A stretch of DNA of 64,000 nucleotides from Kitagawia praeruptora (Eukaryota; Streptophyta; Magnoliopsida; Apiales; Apiaceae): contig CM075354.1 in assembly GCA_037693485.1 (NCBI GenBank), forward strand, positions 63,535,501 through 63,599,500. The letters are read 5' to 3'. Every line of letters starts with the position of its first letter. Positions within the stretch are counted from its first letter, which is position 1. The notes below the pieces were generated by a model, which saw nothing but the letters and a program-made list of their open reading frames with translations, had not been told where the DNA came from and did no database searches. The position numbers were made by a program, and so were the translations under genes. Shown here piece after piece: positions 45,409 through 56,831 of the stretch.

Positions 45409-46346
45409 TTCCTCTTGAATCTGATGTTTGGAAATTTTCTGGCCATGAAAGCATATGAAGTATTTTCCATTCCATCTAGTTCTTCAAGAGTATTTAACTC
45501 TTCTTCATCTTTCTCCTCAACAGGTTCACTTACCTCAACTTCAGTTTCTTTATCATCTACTATCTCCTCTATCCTTAGCTGACTTGTAGATGCTTCTAGG
45601 TCTTAGATAGATTTGTTGACAATCAAGGCACATGATGTGTTTATCATTCTACCTTTGTTGGCTTGGATAGCCCTCTGAAGCAACTCAAGCTCATGAGTTT
45701 TTAAAACCCCATAGAGCACATCATATGTGATTTTGTTCAAATCTCATTCCCTTAGAGAAATGACCCTCTACTCTAGGTGGTTTGGAGAAGACAATAGAAA
45801 CTTCATATTCAACTCCTTGGTGCTGTAAATGTTGCCATTCATCTGCAACTCAGTAACTACCTTGTGAAATCTCTCAAACATCTCAGTGATGCTTTCCTTG
45901 GGTTGTGCCATGAAAGCTTCGTACTGTGTGACCAGTATCTGTTTCTTGTTTTCCTTGACCTCATCAGTCCCTTCACATAACACCTCAATGTGATCCCACA
46001 TTTCTTTGGCAGATGTACACGATACAATGTTTGCAAACATTGAAATATCCATGGAATCAATAATTAACAACATGAGGTGACTGTCAAGAGCAATCATCTC
46101 CTTTTCTGATTCTGTCCATTTGGATGGTTCCTTGGCCACATAAGATCTTGGAATAGTTGTGGTTCCAACAATCTTTTCAGGTATTTCTTGTTGTGGAACA
46201 AAGGGACCACTCTTGAGAATCTCAGGATACAAAGGATGAGAGGCTTTGATGAACAACATCATTTTTATCTTCCAGAGGTTGTAATTTTCTTTGTCAAACT
46301 TAGGGACTTTCACCGTTCCTGTGGTCTTTGGTGTATTCGAACTCAT
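45409..46346 (-). pseudogene. Element A Gag, N-terminal part
   Basis: It starts MSSNTPKTTGTVKVPKFD at 46346, about 30 bp after the primer site. The Copia Gag core shows YNLWKIKMMLFIKASHP, SAKEMWDHIEVLCEGT and ESITEMFERFHKVVTELQ. A stop at 45768 follows SSPNHLE. Beyond it the frame is recognisable (acidic VEEKDEEELNTLEELDG) until element B interrupts at 45408. The zinc knuckle lies on the other side of B, near 18100. Confidence 0.8.
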
Positions 46347-46374
46347 GATCGTTTTTCTGTTTTTGAATAAACAG

Positions 46375-46391
46375 CCCGCTCTGATAACACT
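46375..46391 (-). other. Primer binding site of element A
   Basis: GTGTTATCAGAGCGGGC on the minus strand follows the LTR. It differs by one base from the iMet-type TGGTATCAGAGC, in line with the age of A. Confidence 0.7.
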
Positions 46392-48468
46392 TGTTGAGTA
46401 TTGAATATAGTAAAAGAATACAGAGGGGGGGTGAATGGATTCTTGAACTTTTTCTCGTTCTTGAATCTGTGTAGCAAGATATGTGTTTGTGTGTGTAAAT
46501 ATGTAGGTGCGGATAAAGAACGACACAAGACGCAATATCACTTTAATCTAATATTTTATTAGATAAAGGTTGCTACAATCTGTGAATACAAATGGTAGTA
46601 TTCTCAGCTTCATTTTTCTCAGAGAGATATATCTTACAGTGTGTATGAAAAACTTCAACTAAAGAAGTGAGATTGTATTCTTATAGAACATGAATACAAC
46701 TCACTTACTACAAATAAGGTTACAGGATAAATTACTTTCTTGTATGTCTATCCTTTTTTAGTAAGCATCCAAACGGCTACAGATTTAACTTTGCAATGTT
46801 CTGTTCAGATCCACTTCTTTAGCTCTTTGTCTTTTCTATATCTCTCCAAGCTTCCTTATAGGCTTTCCAGAGCACGTTACAGATTGTGGTCCATAAAGTG
46901 CATTGGCTTATTGCAGGTTTCTGACTTGTACAATTTCTACAGTATTTTGTCTCCAAGAATGTATTCGAGAAGTGGCTAAGTGAATGATTCGAGAACTAGG
47001 ATTAGATAACTCTGAGTTCTCGGATACTGTTTGATTGTCATATCGAATCACTTCTCGAATAACACTTTTCTCCAGGGTTCCTTGAGTTGTCGAATAGAAC
47101 ACTTGACTTGTCGAATCCCTGAGATATCGAATAGCTTTCTGAGTCCTTGAGATATCGAATGGAACTTTGACTTGTTGACTTCTTGAGTTTTCGAATAGAG
47201 CATTAGATATGTCGAATCTCTGAGATATCGAATAGTTCATTCAGAGATATCGAACAGTGTCTTCTCAGATATCGAATCTCTGACTTCTCGAATGCTAGAC
47301 TTCTCGAATAGAGAAATGTACTTCTCGAATTGGTACTTAGGCAAATTCTTCATTTCTTCAAATCCCAACTGTGATTATTGGACAGTCTTTATCTTCTTGC
47401 TTGAGGAATGAACCTTGGAACTTCTTTTAAGCATTATTCTTGACTTTATAAGTACAGTTACACAACTAGGATTTGATGCATATTACAAGTACAAAACAAA
47501 TAGAAACTGTACAACTAGAGGTTCCCTCAATTAAGAGGTCATATAAGTAATGCAAAGCATTACGAACAATTAGGCTTGTTATTAGATGTAAACAGGCATC
47601 CCTCTGTGACTAGGGCTGAGCAAAACCGATCCGAATCTGAAAAACCGAACCGAAATTCGTTATTTCGGTTCGGTTCTATTTTTTTAAAATTTTCGGATAT
47701 TCGGTTTATTCGGTCCACCAAAATATATTTCGGATCGGTTCGGTCTTTAAGAAAAAAATTCGGTTCTGAACCGAATTACCCGAATTATATACAGTATAAC
47801 ACATATGTACATTATATATATAATATATATATGTTTATTCCTATCTAATATCTACGACTACAGGACTACTACTATTCTAATTCACTACCCTGACCCGTGC
47901 CCCCACCCACTAGTCACTACGCATATAGAGACCCACTAAATCAAGAAATAACAATAATCAAGATAACAATAATCTGATCTCACTCTCGTCTCCGTCGCCG
48001 GCCGCCGACCTGTCTCAACCTCTCGATGAGAACTTTTTCTCCGATCCCACTCTCGTTACTCCAGTGGATCGGGTATAAGAAAGAGGAGATTAACTCGATT
48101 GCTGACTCGGTTGTGGACTCGATTGTCACGATTCGGTCTGCTCCAGTGGTGCAAGAAGATTCATGTTGATGTAATTATAGAAGAGGAAGATAGGGAGAGG
48201 GAGGTGCAAGAAGCTTCATGTTGATGTAATTAGAGAAGAGGAAGATAGGGAGAGGGATAATTGTTCGATTGATTCAGTTTTTTTTCAATATTTCGGTTCT
48301 TCGTATCTGAACCGAACCGACCGAAATAATTCGATTCGGTTCTTATTCGGTCCATATATAACTTCGGTTCGGTCCCCAAAAAAAGTGTTAATTCGGTTTT
48401 TGGTTATTTCGGTTCGGTCCGATTTTGGACCGTACCGACCGAATGCTCAGCCCTGTCTGTGGCTAACA
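46392..48468 (-). repeat. 5' LTR of element A, split by a hAT-like element
   Basis: LTR parts 46392-47610 and 48464-48468 (after the duplicated TCTGTGGC) make about 1,224 bp, from TGTTGAG to CTAACA. It contains TTCTCGAA words near 46958, 46986, 47051, 47286, 47303 and 47322, as in the 3' LTR. Confidence 0.85.
47611..48455. mobile_element. Non-autonomous hAT-like DNA element
   Basis: 845 bp with inverted ends TAGGGCTGAGCA and TGCTCAGCCCTG. It is flanked by 8-bp duplications TCTGTGAC (47603-47610) and TCTGTGGC (48456-48463, one mismatch); 8 bp is the hAT hallmark. The subterminal zones are packed with AACCGAA/TTCGGTT words in both orientations. It has no transposase. Internally a 55-bp unit (GTGCAAGAAG start) is tandemly duplicated at 48149 and 48204. 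Uninterrupted sequence in the other LTR (1649-1661) confirms the insertion site. Confidence 0.85.
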
Positions 48469-49839
48469 TCTGCTGCTGATTGTATACAATAAATAAAAAA
48501 AGTAAAATTCAATGGGGAAAATTGTAAACACAAGCTCTCACATGATTTTACACACACATAACTGTATATATATTATGTATAAGGGTTCATAAAACAAATT
48601 AGGGGAAATATTTTTCTACATCAATTATGATGAAATCAACGGGAAGTAGCAGTACAAAACAACAAACATAATAATGAGTTCAGGAGTGAGGCCAATGTCA
48701 CCCCGATTTGGGGCATCACCGGACTCCACCGTCGTTGGTGTTATTTATTGACTGTTAGACTATGATTATATGTTTAATCGAAGTAATTGTTGATACATAT
48801 CAATTTTTGAGTTGATCGTAAAATTGTTGTTGGCCGGGTTGTTAGATGTAAGTATGGTTTATTAATTTAGAATGCCTGAGTATTTAGATATGATAAAAGT
48901 GAATGTAATGCATATATTTTCGAATTTTCTGAGATGTTTTTGGTTTCACCAAAATCTGGAAAAGTCACCGAATTCTGGAGATTTTCCGGTGACCTCCATT
49001 GTTGTCGGCGGACATTCTTCATGTTCTTAGTGGTGTATGTGTATGTATAGCATTTGATATTCAAAACTCAAAACCTTTATGTAAAAACTATTTTTACATT
49101 AAAAATTTAATATAAATTTTTTATTTTTTAATTTGTGAACAAATCAGCAGCTGACGTGTAAAAATGGCCATGTGGCAGCAAGATTCTAACGGCGTTAGAA
49201 TCTACTTAACGGTAAGGACTTGAACCAAATTTTTTAAAACGTTAAGTACCCGAAATACGGAATCTTTAGTTCAGGGACCTGAATAATAAAACCCGAATAG
49301 TTCAAGTACGTATCAATTGATTTTTCCAAAATTAAATTGTGGTAATAAACATTCTCGTATGTGGGACTAAAAACTGTGAAATAATATTTTTTATAGTATA
49401 AAATTAGGGTAAACGGACAAAATCATCATTGTACTATGTTGAAGTTTTCAGTTGAATTACCAGCCCAAAAAAGTTTTCAAACGAATTACTAAGCTTAATA
49501 TAACTTCAAATTGGATCATTATGCATTAAAAATATTTCACTGCCGTTAATTCCTGTTAACTTTTTACACATCAATTACCAACTAGTTACACATCAGCCAT
49601 ATTATCATCCATGCATGTTATGTATCTAAAATCTAATATATTATTTATTTAACAAAATTATATAATAAACTTTATTTAACAAATCTAATATATCTATCTC
49701 TTTCATTCTCTCTCTTGAATCTCTCAAATCTCTTTCATTCTCACTCTTTCGAAGCAGTACACAAACCTACCACCACGACCCACGAAAAAACTCACTAACA
49801 CCGTCGTCACTTCCTCATCACAGTATCCCATACCATAAC
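48469..49839. other. Intergenic stretch without recognised genes
   Basis: AT-rich. It contains a TCTCACCGG/GGTGACC-rich patch around 48690-49010 and, at 49090-49600, sequence typical of degraded small DNA elements (words such as TTTAGTTCAGGGACCTGAA and TTACACATCA), without ends I could pair. The short ORFs present look random. Confidence 0.5.
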
Positions 49840-51564
49840 TGTAGCATCCCAAAATCCGGGGTACAGATCTGGGGCTACTAACCACAAACGACTACAAACA
49901 ATCCTGGATATATACAACATATAATGATAAAACCCCTTAACCAAGATCGCATACAGGTTATGGTATGAAACAAACTATTAAATTATTATTACAATCCAGC
50001 CTCAGAATAAAATGTTATACAATTTTTGTGAATAAACAAGTTCACTGACTAACTAGATATCCAACCTCCACAAATCCCAATCCACTATCCAACGAAATAC
50101 ATAGACTCGAACGCCTTCTCTCGCTACCGAAAGAGAAATACCAACTGATCAGTAGGTCTACTAATCTTCTCTATTAGCTGAAGAAAACAAATAAGCAAGA
50201 GTGAGCCAACAATGCTCAGCAAGTGCAATAGTGATAACAATTTCAATAACGAGGACAATTCTGATAAGCAAAAGAGTTTCATCTCATTCTATGAAGGAAT
50301 CAGTTATATCAACTTTTAGATTGCCACGAGGGCCAACAATTCACTATCAAAATATTATTAAAAACAGACTTCCAAGGAGTCAAGAACTGAACATCTCAAT
50401 CTCAGAATATAGATTAGAATTGGAATTTTTATTTATAAAAAAAACATCAAGGTTAGGCTGCTGACCAGTCAGCACTAACCCCCGGACAAATGCACACAAC
50501 AATGTCCTTGATTGGATCCATGGCACACATTGGCCTCAACTTCTGACCATTAACTAGTCTCCCCGAAGGGACATCTGTTGACCATTAATACGGTCTCCCC
50601 GAAGGGACATCTGTTAACCATTAATATGGTCTCCCCGAAGGGACATCTGTTTTAAAAACATTTCCAATTCTAAATCATTCACACTAGGTGTCGGAACAAT
50701 CGACAACCTTTGCCAACCAATAACTGGAAAACTCACGTTCCAAGAGTCAATGAAAGATTCAAGATCAACAAGTGTCGACAAGTTCGACACAATAATTGGG
50801 TAATAATTAAAGAATAACAACTCAAAAGGTATCGACAAGTTCAATACAACATAGGGGATAAACAAACCAAGATTCTCAACTGATATCAACAAGTTCGATA
50901 CGAATAATTAGATTTTTAACATCAGCAACTTATCTAAAGAAAATTTCATTTGAGCAAGAATAAGGGTATGAATTGCAATAAGATTTTCAACAACTGAAAT
51001 TCTTGACTAAAGCAAGGATATGGTCAAGTATTGGACATTTAATAAAGCTTATACACAATGAAGAGTTTTGAGCTTCCATAAGCGGATAAAATAACTTAGA
51101 ACAAATATTTACAAATCAGTTTCAATATGGAAAGGTTCAGATCCAATTGAAAGAAAACATTTTTTCTAATTGGGGTCCATTGGTGAAAATATGCTAAAAT
51201 CAAAAGTTTTACTAGCAAACTTTCATAAGAGTTTAAAATCTTGGGTTTCATTTATTTATGGAATTCTTAAACCATTTTGACGAAAATAGAAGAAATAGCA
51301 TTTCAGGGATAGGATAGTGAGCGAGAAAGTTATTTGTAAAATTCTTTGCAAATCGGATATTTGAATTAAGGGTAGGGAAGATAAACAGCATCACACTTAT
51401 TTGAAAAGTATATGTGTCATCTGCCATCCATACTTGACCAAATCATCACGTACTACAAATAAATTAAATTGCATCACTTGAATAATAAGTGAATAGCAAG
51501 AACACTTGCCTCGATTTACGAAGTTCTCGATCCCAACATGGATCCTCGACTCAATTTCACGTCA
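49840..51564. repeat. Possible long LTR or related repeat, left part
   Basis: It starts TGTAGCATCCCAAAATCC at 49840, resembling the start of long Ty3/Gypsy LTRs. It contains three copies of a 35-36-bp unit with CTCCCCGAAGGGACATCTG (about 50545-50652) and repeated TATCGACAAGTTCGATAC words (50771, 50828, 50881). There is no credible ORF. The sequence resumes after element D at 62583. The far end is outside the window, so identity is tentative. Confidence 0.35.
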
Positions 51565-52307
51565 TGTTAGGAATAATTCATAAGTTGTGATGTTAAGAAT
51601 AGAATTTACACATTATACTTCTTGTAATCCTGATCTTATAAAAGATTTAGCACTGTATTTAGGATTTATGTGTAAGACAGTTATCTATATAGTTTAGTCA
51701 GGAATGAACAGTGTATCGGAGACTACATGTCAGGAACAGAGAGCAAATCCTTATGATGGTCCAATACTGATGGTTGATCAGATACTGATGCAGTGTACAG
51801 ATCCTGATATCAGTCGTGTTACTGATGATGTCATTATGGATGCTACAGAAACTGGTAAGTGCTATAAAACAGGATCGTTGTTTGAAGAACAAGCAAGAAG
51901 ATATTATGAAGGAAAGAGTTTTTCTATTAAAGGAAACTATCGACTAGAAGGCAGAACATTGTCATGTATAGATTATATCTTTCTGTTATTAGTTGATAGG
52001 TAGCATTATAAATACTCTCTCAATATCATTGTAAAGAGCAGACGAAGTTGTGAGTCGAACTAGTGAATGTGCGTAGCTCTGTATAAGGTTTGTATTCGAG
52101 AGTTCGAAACAAACAGAGAGAGAGATTTGTATTATCAGCAGCTGCTAAAGGTATTGTACACCTTTGGTAGAGTTTGTATTTGATCTTATTAATACAAACA
52201 GAGTTTGATTCATTCGTTTATTCTTGTTCATATAATCAAGCAAAAAATCAGACACGATTATATAACTTGTATTCAACCCCCCCTTCTACAAGTTATTCGA
52301 GTTAACA
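51565..52307 (+). repeat. 5' LTR of element D
   Basis: 743 bp, TGTTAGGA to GTTAACA. The TATA box TATAAATA is at 52007-52014. The region upstream has many ATCCTGAT/ACTGATG words. Confidence 0.95.
52007..52014 (+). promoter_or_regulatory. TATA box of the LTR promoter of D
   Basis: TATAAATA, conserved in all four LTRs of the B/D family (62282-62289 in the 3' LTR; 44943-44950 and 18497-18504 on the minus strand). The transcript would start about 30 bp downstream. Confidence 0.65.
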
Positions 52308-52309
52308 AT

Positions 52310-52324
52310 TGGTATCAGAGCAGG
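52310..52324 (+). other. Primer binding site of element D
   Basis: TGGTATCAGAGCAGG, 2 bp after the LTR, complementary-type site for initiator tRNA-Met. Confidence 0.88.
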
Positions 52325-52356
52325 TTGATTTCGAGTAATCATAAAGATCTGCAATC

Positions 52357-54933
52357 ATGTCTGGTTACAAGGATGGGAATACTAAAATTCCTATGCTCAA
52401 GAGAAACGAATATACTCTATGGGAAGTAAAGATGTTGCATCATCTGGAAGCAACAGATCCTGATTATCTTGACAGAATCAGAGATGGACCTTTTGTTCCA
52501 ACAAAGGTCGTTGGACAAGCAACAGTTGATGGTGTGGTTGTTCCAGAACATACAGCAGAGAAGCCAAAATCTGAATGGTCAGATAAGGACAAGGAGAATG
52601 TTCTCAAAGATGCTAAAGTGAGAAACATATTATTCAACAGTCTTGATTCTGTTCTCACTAACTATGTTCTCTCTTGTAAAACTGCTAAGGATATATGGGA
52701 CAATCTTAAGGTTCACTGTGAAGGAACTAAGCCTGTCAGGAAGAATATGAGGACATTACTTATACAACAGTATGAGTACTTTGAATCCAAGTCTGGTGAG
52801 TCACTTACTGATACCTTTGATAGGTTTACAAAACTCATCAATGAGATGGCCATGCATGGTAAATATTATGACTTGGAGGATATGAATACAAAGTTCATGA
52901 AAGCCTTGCCTGATTTCTACAATGAGAAGATATCTGCGATTGAGGAAGCTAATGATCTGGATGAGATTTCATTAGAGGCAGTATATGGAAAATTGAGAGC
53001 TTATGAACTTGACAAGCAGCAGAAGAAGAGCAGGAGTGAAGGAAAGATGAAGACTATTGCACTTACTGCTCAATCTGAAGTTAAGAAGCTTCATGAAGAA
53101 CAGCATGAAGAGATTGCTGTAAAGAATTCAAGGAAGAAGAAAAGCAAAGAAAGTTCTGAGTCAGAGACTACTGATATGGACTCTGACAACAATGATTCTG
53201 AATCTGATATGCAAGAACTCTTTGCTATGTTTGCTAAAGCTTTCAAGAAAGGAAGATTCAACAGGAGAAGATTTAGCAAAGGACCTTTTCAAAAGAAGGA
53301 GGAGAAGAAGAGTGACAAAAGCAAAAGTACAATTGTCAAGCTTGATAAGGCCAAGATCAAGTGCTTTAACTGCAGCGAGCTTGGACATTTTGCTAGTGAG
53401 TGTAAGAAGCCTAGGAATTCAGGAAAGGGTAATGCACTTATGGTCACACAGAAGGATTGGGCTGATTCCAGTGACTCTGAAGATGAATTGGATTATGACA
53501 ACATTGCATTGATGGCCAATAGTTCAGACAAACCTGGATCTCCAAAGAAAACTTCTCCATCCTCTGTTAAGGGCACAGGAAAGAAGCATTCAATTATCTT
53601 GGACAGTGGATGCTCTGGACATATGACTGGAAAGAAGTCCCTGCTTACAAAGTTTGAGAGGAAAGCTGGCCCAGTAATATCTTTTGGAGATGGCAACAAA
53701 GGAGAAACTCTGGGATATGGCTCAATTGTTTTGGGGAATGTCATCATAGGAAATGTAGCACTGGTTGAAGGCTTGAAACATACTCTTTTAAGCATAAGTC
53801 AACTGGGTGATAAAGGTTACAAATCAATCTTTGACAGAGAAGGATGCAAAATCTTGAATATGCAGAATGGAGACATTGTTCTAACTGGTCAAAGACATGG
53901 TAACATATATGAAGCCAGCTTAAGTGATACATCTAAAGGAATTGTTAGATGTCTCTACAGCAAAGCAACAAGTGATGAAAGCTGGAATTGGCACAAGAAG
54001 CTCTCACATCTTAATTTCAAGAAGCTTAATCAACTTGTTAAACACAATTTGGTGAGAGGCCTACCACAGGCAAATTTTGTGCAAGATGGACTTTGTGATG
54101 CATGTCAGCTTGGAAAGCAAAGAAGAACCACTTTCAAGAGCAAGACTGAAAATTCAATTACTGAACCATTTCACATGCTACATCTTGATCTGTTTGGTCC
54201 AGTAAACATTATGTCTATCAGCAAGAAAAGATATGCTCTAGTTATGGTGGATGATTTCACAAGGTTCACATGGGTGTTCTTTCTACACAAGAAGGATGAA
54301 GCTCCTCAGTAAATCATTGAACTCATCAAGAATATTCGTAATAACTCTGAGTACAAAGTCAAGGTACTTAGGAGTGACAATGGTACAGAATTCAAGAATT
54401 CTACAATGGAGGGGTTTTGTGCAGACAATGGAATCACTCAACAGTTTTCTACACCTGGTACACCTCAACAAAATGGTGTAGTGGAAAGAAAGAACAGGAC
54501 TCTCATAGAGGCAGCAAGAACCATGCTTGCAGATGCAAAACTTCCAACCTACTTTTGGGCAGAAGCTATTAACACTGCATGTTTCACTCAAAATTGTACC
54601 TTGGTAAATAGTCATGGAAAAACTCCCTATGAGATGATCAAAGGAAAGAAACCAAGTGTGAAATATTTTCACATCTTTGGATGCAAATGCTATGTCCTAA
54701 AAGTTCATCCAGAACAACTTGGAAAATTTGAAGCCAAATCGGATGAAGCAATTTTTCTAGGATATTCAGCATCTAAGCCCTTCAAAGTTTATAATCTCAG
54801 AACTCACATTGTTATGGAATCAATTCATGTTGCATTTGATGATAAGAAATTTGGAATTTTGCAAACTGATGAAAGCCAGAAGGAATTTCTATTGCTTCTC
54901 AAAGGAATGCTACTGTTGAGGGGGAGCAAATAA
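52357..54933 (+). pseudogene. Element D Gag-protease-integrase
   Basis: One frame from MSGYKDGN runs through Gag (core residues 10-200; zinc knuckle CFNCSELGHFASEC at 336-349) straight into protease (DSG at 416-418). The pre-integrase zinc region (WHKKLSHLNF, CDACQLGKQ) and the first integrase Asp (LDLFGPVN) follow. TAA at 54310-54312 replaces the CAA of B. The frame goes on with LRSDNGTEF and NGVVERKNRT until a 67-bp deletion at about 54875 shifts it. The direct Gag-protease junction (SSVK-GTGKK) corresponds to the spliced form of B. Confidence 0.88.
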
Positions 54934-55073
54934 ATCAGAGAGAACACAGTGATCATCAGGAGCAGACTAGTCTTTCAAAGTCTATTCCATCAGGAATTGA
55001 CGTTTCAGAGTCTACTCCATCAGGAACTGACCTTTCAGAGTCTACTGAGGAAAGATCAGTAACTAGCAGCAAT
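54934..55073 (+). other. Linker between integrase and RT of D
   Basis: It is in frame with RT (the 67-bp deletion brings the upstream frame out of register). It contains repeats of a CAGGAACTGAC-TTTCAGAGTCTACTC type coding Ser/Thr-Pro-Ser-Gly units. Confidence 0.6.
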
Positions 55074-56831
55074 ATGGAATCTACTGATTCTATTGATCAA
55101 AGGAGAGTTTTTGAAGGTAGAGAGAATTCTTCTACAAGGGATACCACTAACTTAGGGGGAGAGACTAGCAGAGTTAATCTACCACCTGTTAGAAAATGGA
55201 CAAAGGATCATACTGAAGATTTGATAATTGGTGATCCAAATAGTGGTGTTCGAACTAGAAGATCAATTCAAAATGAATGCTTGTATAGTTGCTTTCTCTC
55301 AAAGAATGAACCTAAGAAGGTTGAAGAAGCCTTACAGGATCCTGATTGGGTAATTGCAATGCAGGAGGAGTTAAATGAATTTGAGAGAAACAAAGTCTGG
55401 AAACTGGTACCAAGACCTAAAGATAGATCTATTGTTGGTGCAAGATGGGTTTTCAGAAACAAGCTAGATGAATCTGGTATGATTGTAAGAAACAAAGCAA
55501 GACTGGTGGCCAAGGGTTATTCTCAGGAAGAAGGCATTGATTATGATGAGACCTTTGCACCTGTAGCAAGATTGGAAGCAATCAGAATGTTTCTTGCATT
55601 TGCAGCTTATTCAAAATTCAAGGTATACCAGATGGATGTAAAGAGTGCTTTTCTAAATGGCAAACTTGATGAAGAAGTGTATGTAGAACAGCCACCTGGA
55701 TTTGTTGATCCAAAGTTTCCAAATCATGTCTACAAACTTGACAAGGCACTCTATGGACTAAAGCAGGCACCAAGAGCATGGTATGAGACTTTGTCTAAAT
55801 TTCTTCTTGAAAATGGCTTCACAAGAGGTACAATTGACAAAACTCTATTCTTTAGAAAGATAAAAGGTGAATTGCTTTTAGTTCAAGTTTATGTTGATGA
55901 TATTATTTTTGGTTCTGCTAATGAAAAGTTGTGTGCTAAGTTTAGCAAGCTTATGCAGTCTAAGTATCAGATGAGCATGATGGGTGAACTAAATTATTTC
56001 TTAGGCTTGCAGGTCAAACAGACTGAGACTGGTATTTTCATTAATCAGTCAAAGTATATCAAAGATCTTTTAAGAAGGTTTGACTTTCAAGACTGTGCAG
56101 TTGCAAAAACACCCATGGCAACAGCCACTAAACTAGACTCTGATCCTAAAGGAAAGAGTGTGGATAATACTAGTTATAGAGGCATGATAGGCTCATTGTT
56201 ATATCTAACTGCAAGTAGGCCAGATATAATGTTTTCTACCTGTTTATGTGCTAGATTCCAAAGTGATCCTAAGGAATCTCATTTAATTGTTGTGAAGAGA
56301 ATTTTTAGATATCTCAAAGGAACTCCAAATCTTGGTTTGTGGTATCCTAGAGAATCTGATTTCTTTCTAATTGGCTATTCAGACTCTGATTATGCAGGGT
56401 GTAAGATAGACAGGAAAAGCACTACAGGTACATGTCAATTCTTGGGAAATAGATTGATTTCTTGGGCAAGCAAGAAGCAACAATCTGTTTCAACCTCAAC
56501 TGCAGAAGCTGAGTACATAGCAGCAGGAAGTTGTTGTGCACAGCTCCTTTGGATAAGAAATCAGTTGCTGGATTATGGTATAACACTTAGTAATATTCCT
56601 ATGTTTTGTGATAATACTAGTGCTATTAAAATTGCAGAAAATCCAGTTCAACATTCAAGGACTAAGCACATTGATGTCAGGTATCATTTTATTAGAGAAC
56701 ATATTGAGAATGGTACTGTGGAACTTCATTTTGTTCCTACTGACAAACAGCTTGCAGATATTTTAACTAAACCACTTGATGAGACTACATTCAGTAGACT
56801 AGTAAGTGAGTTAGGAATGTTAAATTTTTAG
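55074..56831 (+). CDS. pol: Element D reverse transcriptase and RNase H
   Basis: 585 intact codons. The RT core includes WVFRNKLDESG, YQMDVKSAFLNG, ALYGLKQAPRAWY and YVDDIIFGS (YVDD at residues 273-276). RNase H includes SDSDYAGCKIDRKST, EAEYIAAGSCCAQ and CDNTSAIK. It ends LGMLNF with TAG. The catalytic residues are present, so the domain could be active if translated, but it lies behind a stop codon and a frameshift in the polyprotein. The ATG used here is only the first Met of the open stretch. Confidence 0.88.
   Translation: MESTDSIDQRRVFEGRENSSTRDTTNLGGETSRVNLPPVRKWTKDHTEDLIIGDPNSGVRTRRSIQNECLYSCFLSKNEPKKVEEALQDPDWVIAMQEELNEFERNKVWKLVPRPKDRSIVGARWVFRNKLDESGMIVRNKARLVAKGYSQEEGIDYDETFAPVARLEAIRMFLAFAAYSKFKVYQMDVKSAFLNGKLDEEVYVEQPPGFVDPKFPNHVYKLDKALYGLKQAPRAWYETLSKFLLENGFTRGTIDKTLFFRKIKGELLLVQVYVDDIIFGSANEKLCAKFSKLMQSKYQMSMMGELNYFLGLQVKQTETGIFINQSKYIKDLLRRFDFQDCAVAKTPMATATKLDSDPKGKSVDNTSYRGMIGSLLYLTASRPDIMFSTCLCARFQSDPKESHLIVVKRIFRYLKGTPNLGLWYPRESDFFLIGYSDSDYAGCKIDRKSTTGTCQFLGNRLISWASKKQQSVSTSTAEAEYIAAGSCCAQLLWIRNQLLDYGITLSNIPMFCDNTSAIKIAENPVQHSRTKHIDVRYHFIREHIENGTVELHFVPTDKQLADILTKPLDETTFSRLVSELGMLNF

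Larger units (their letters stand above)
472..48468 (-). mobile_element. Element A: SIRE/Maximus-like Ty1/Copia retrotransposon, oldest layer of the nest
   Basis: Two LTRs (472-1661, truncated; 46392-48468, split by a hAT-like element) bracket a minus-strand internal region ordered gag, protease, integrase, RT, RNase H, then a long post-pol ORF. This is the Copia gene order. The primer site is iMet-like and a G-rich polypurine tract adjoins the 3' LTR. Its body is interrupted by element B (18205-45403) and element C (10028-17485). Without the insertions the element would be roughly 12-13 kb. The two LTRs differ at about 45 of about 1,190 positions by hand count, making it the oldest element here. 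All its reading frames carry stops or frameshifts. Confidence 0.85.

Noticed and set aside
48469..49839. Possible host gene between A and the next repeat
   Set aside because: The longest ORFs are about 65 codons with no recognisable domain, and no splice-linked exons could be built by eye.
51704..52003. 99-codon ORF in each LTR of D (also 61979-62278)
   Set aside because: It lies upstream of the TATA box, so the LTR transcript would not contain it at its 5' end; its conservation follows from LTR identity.
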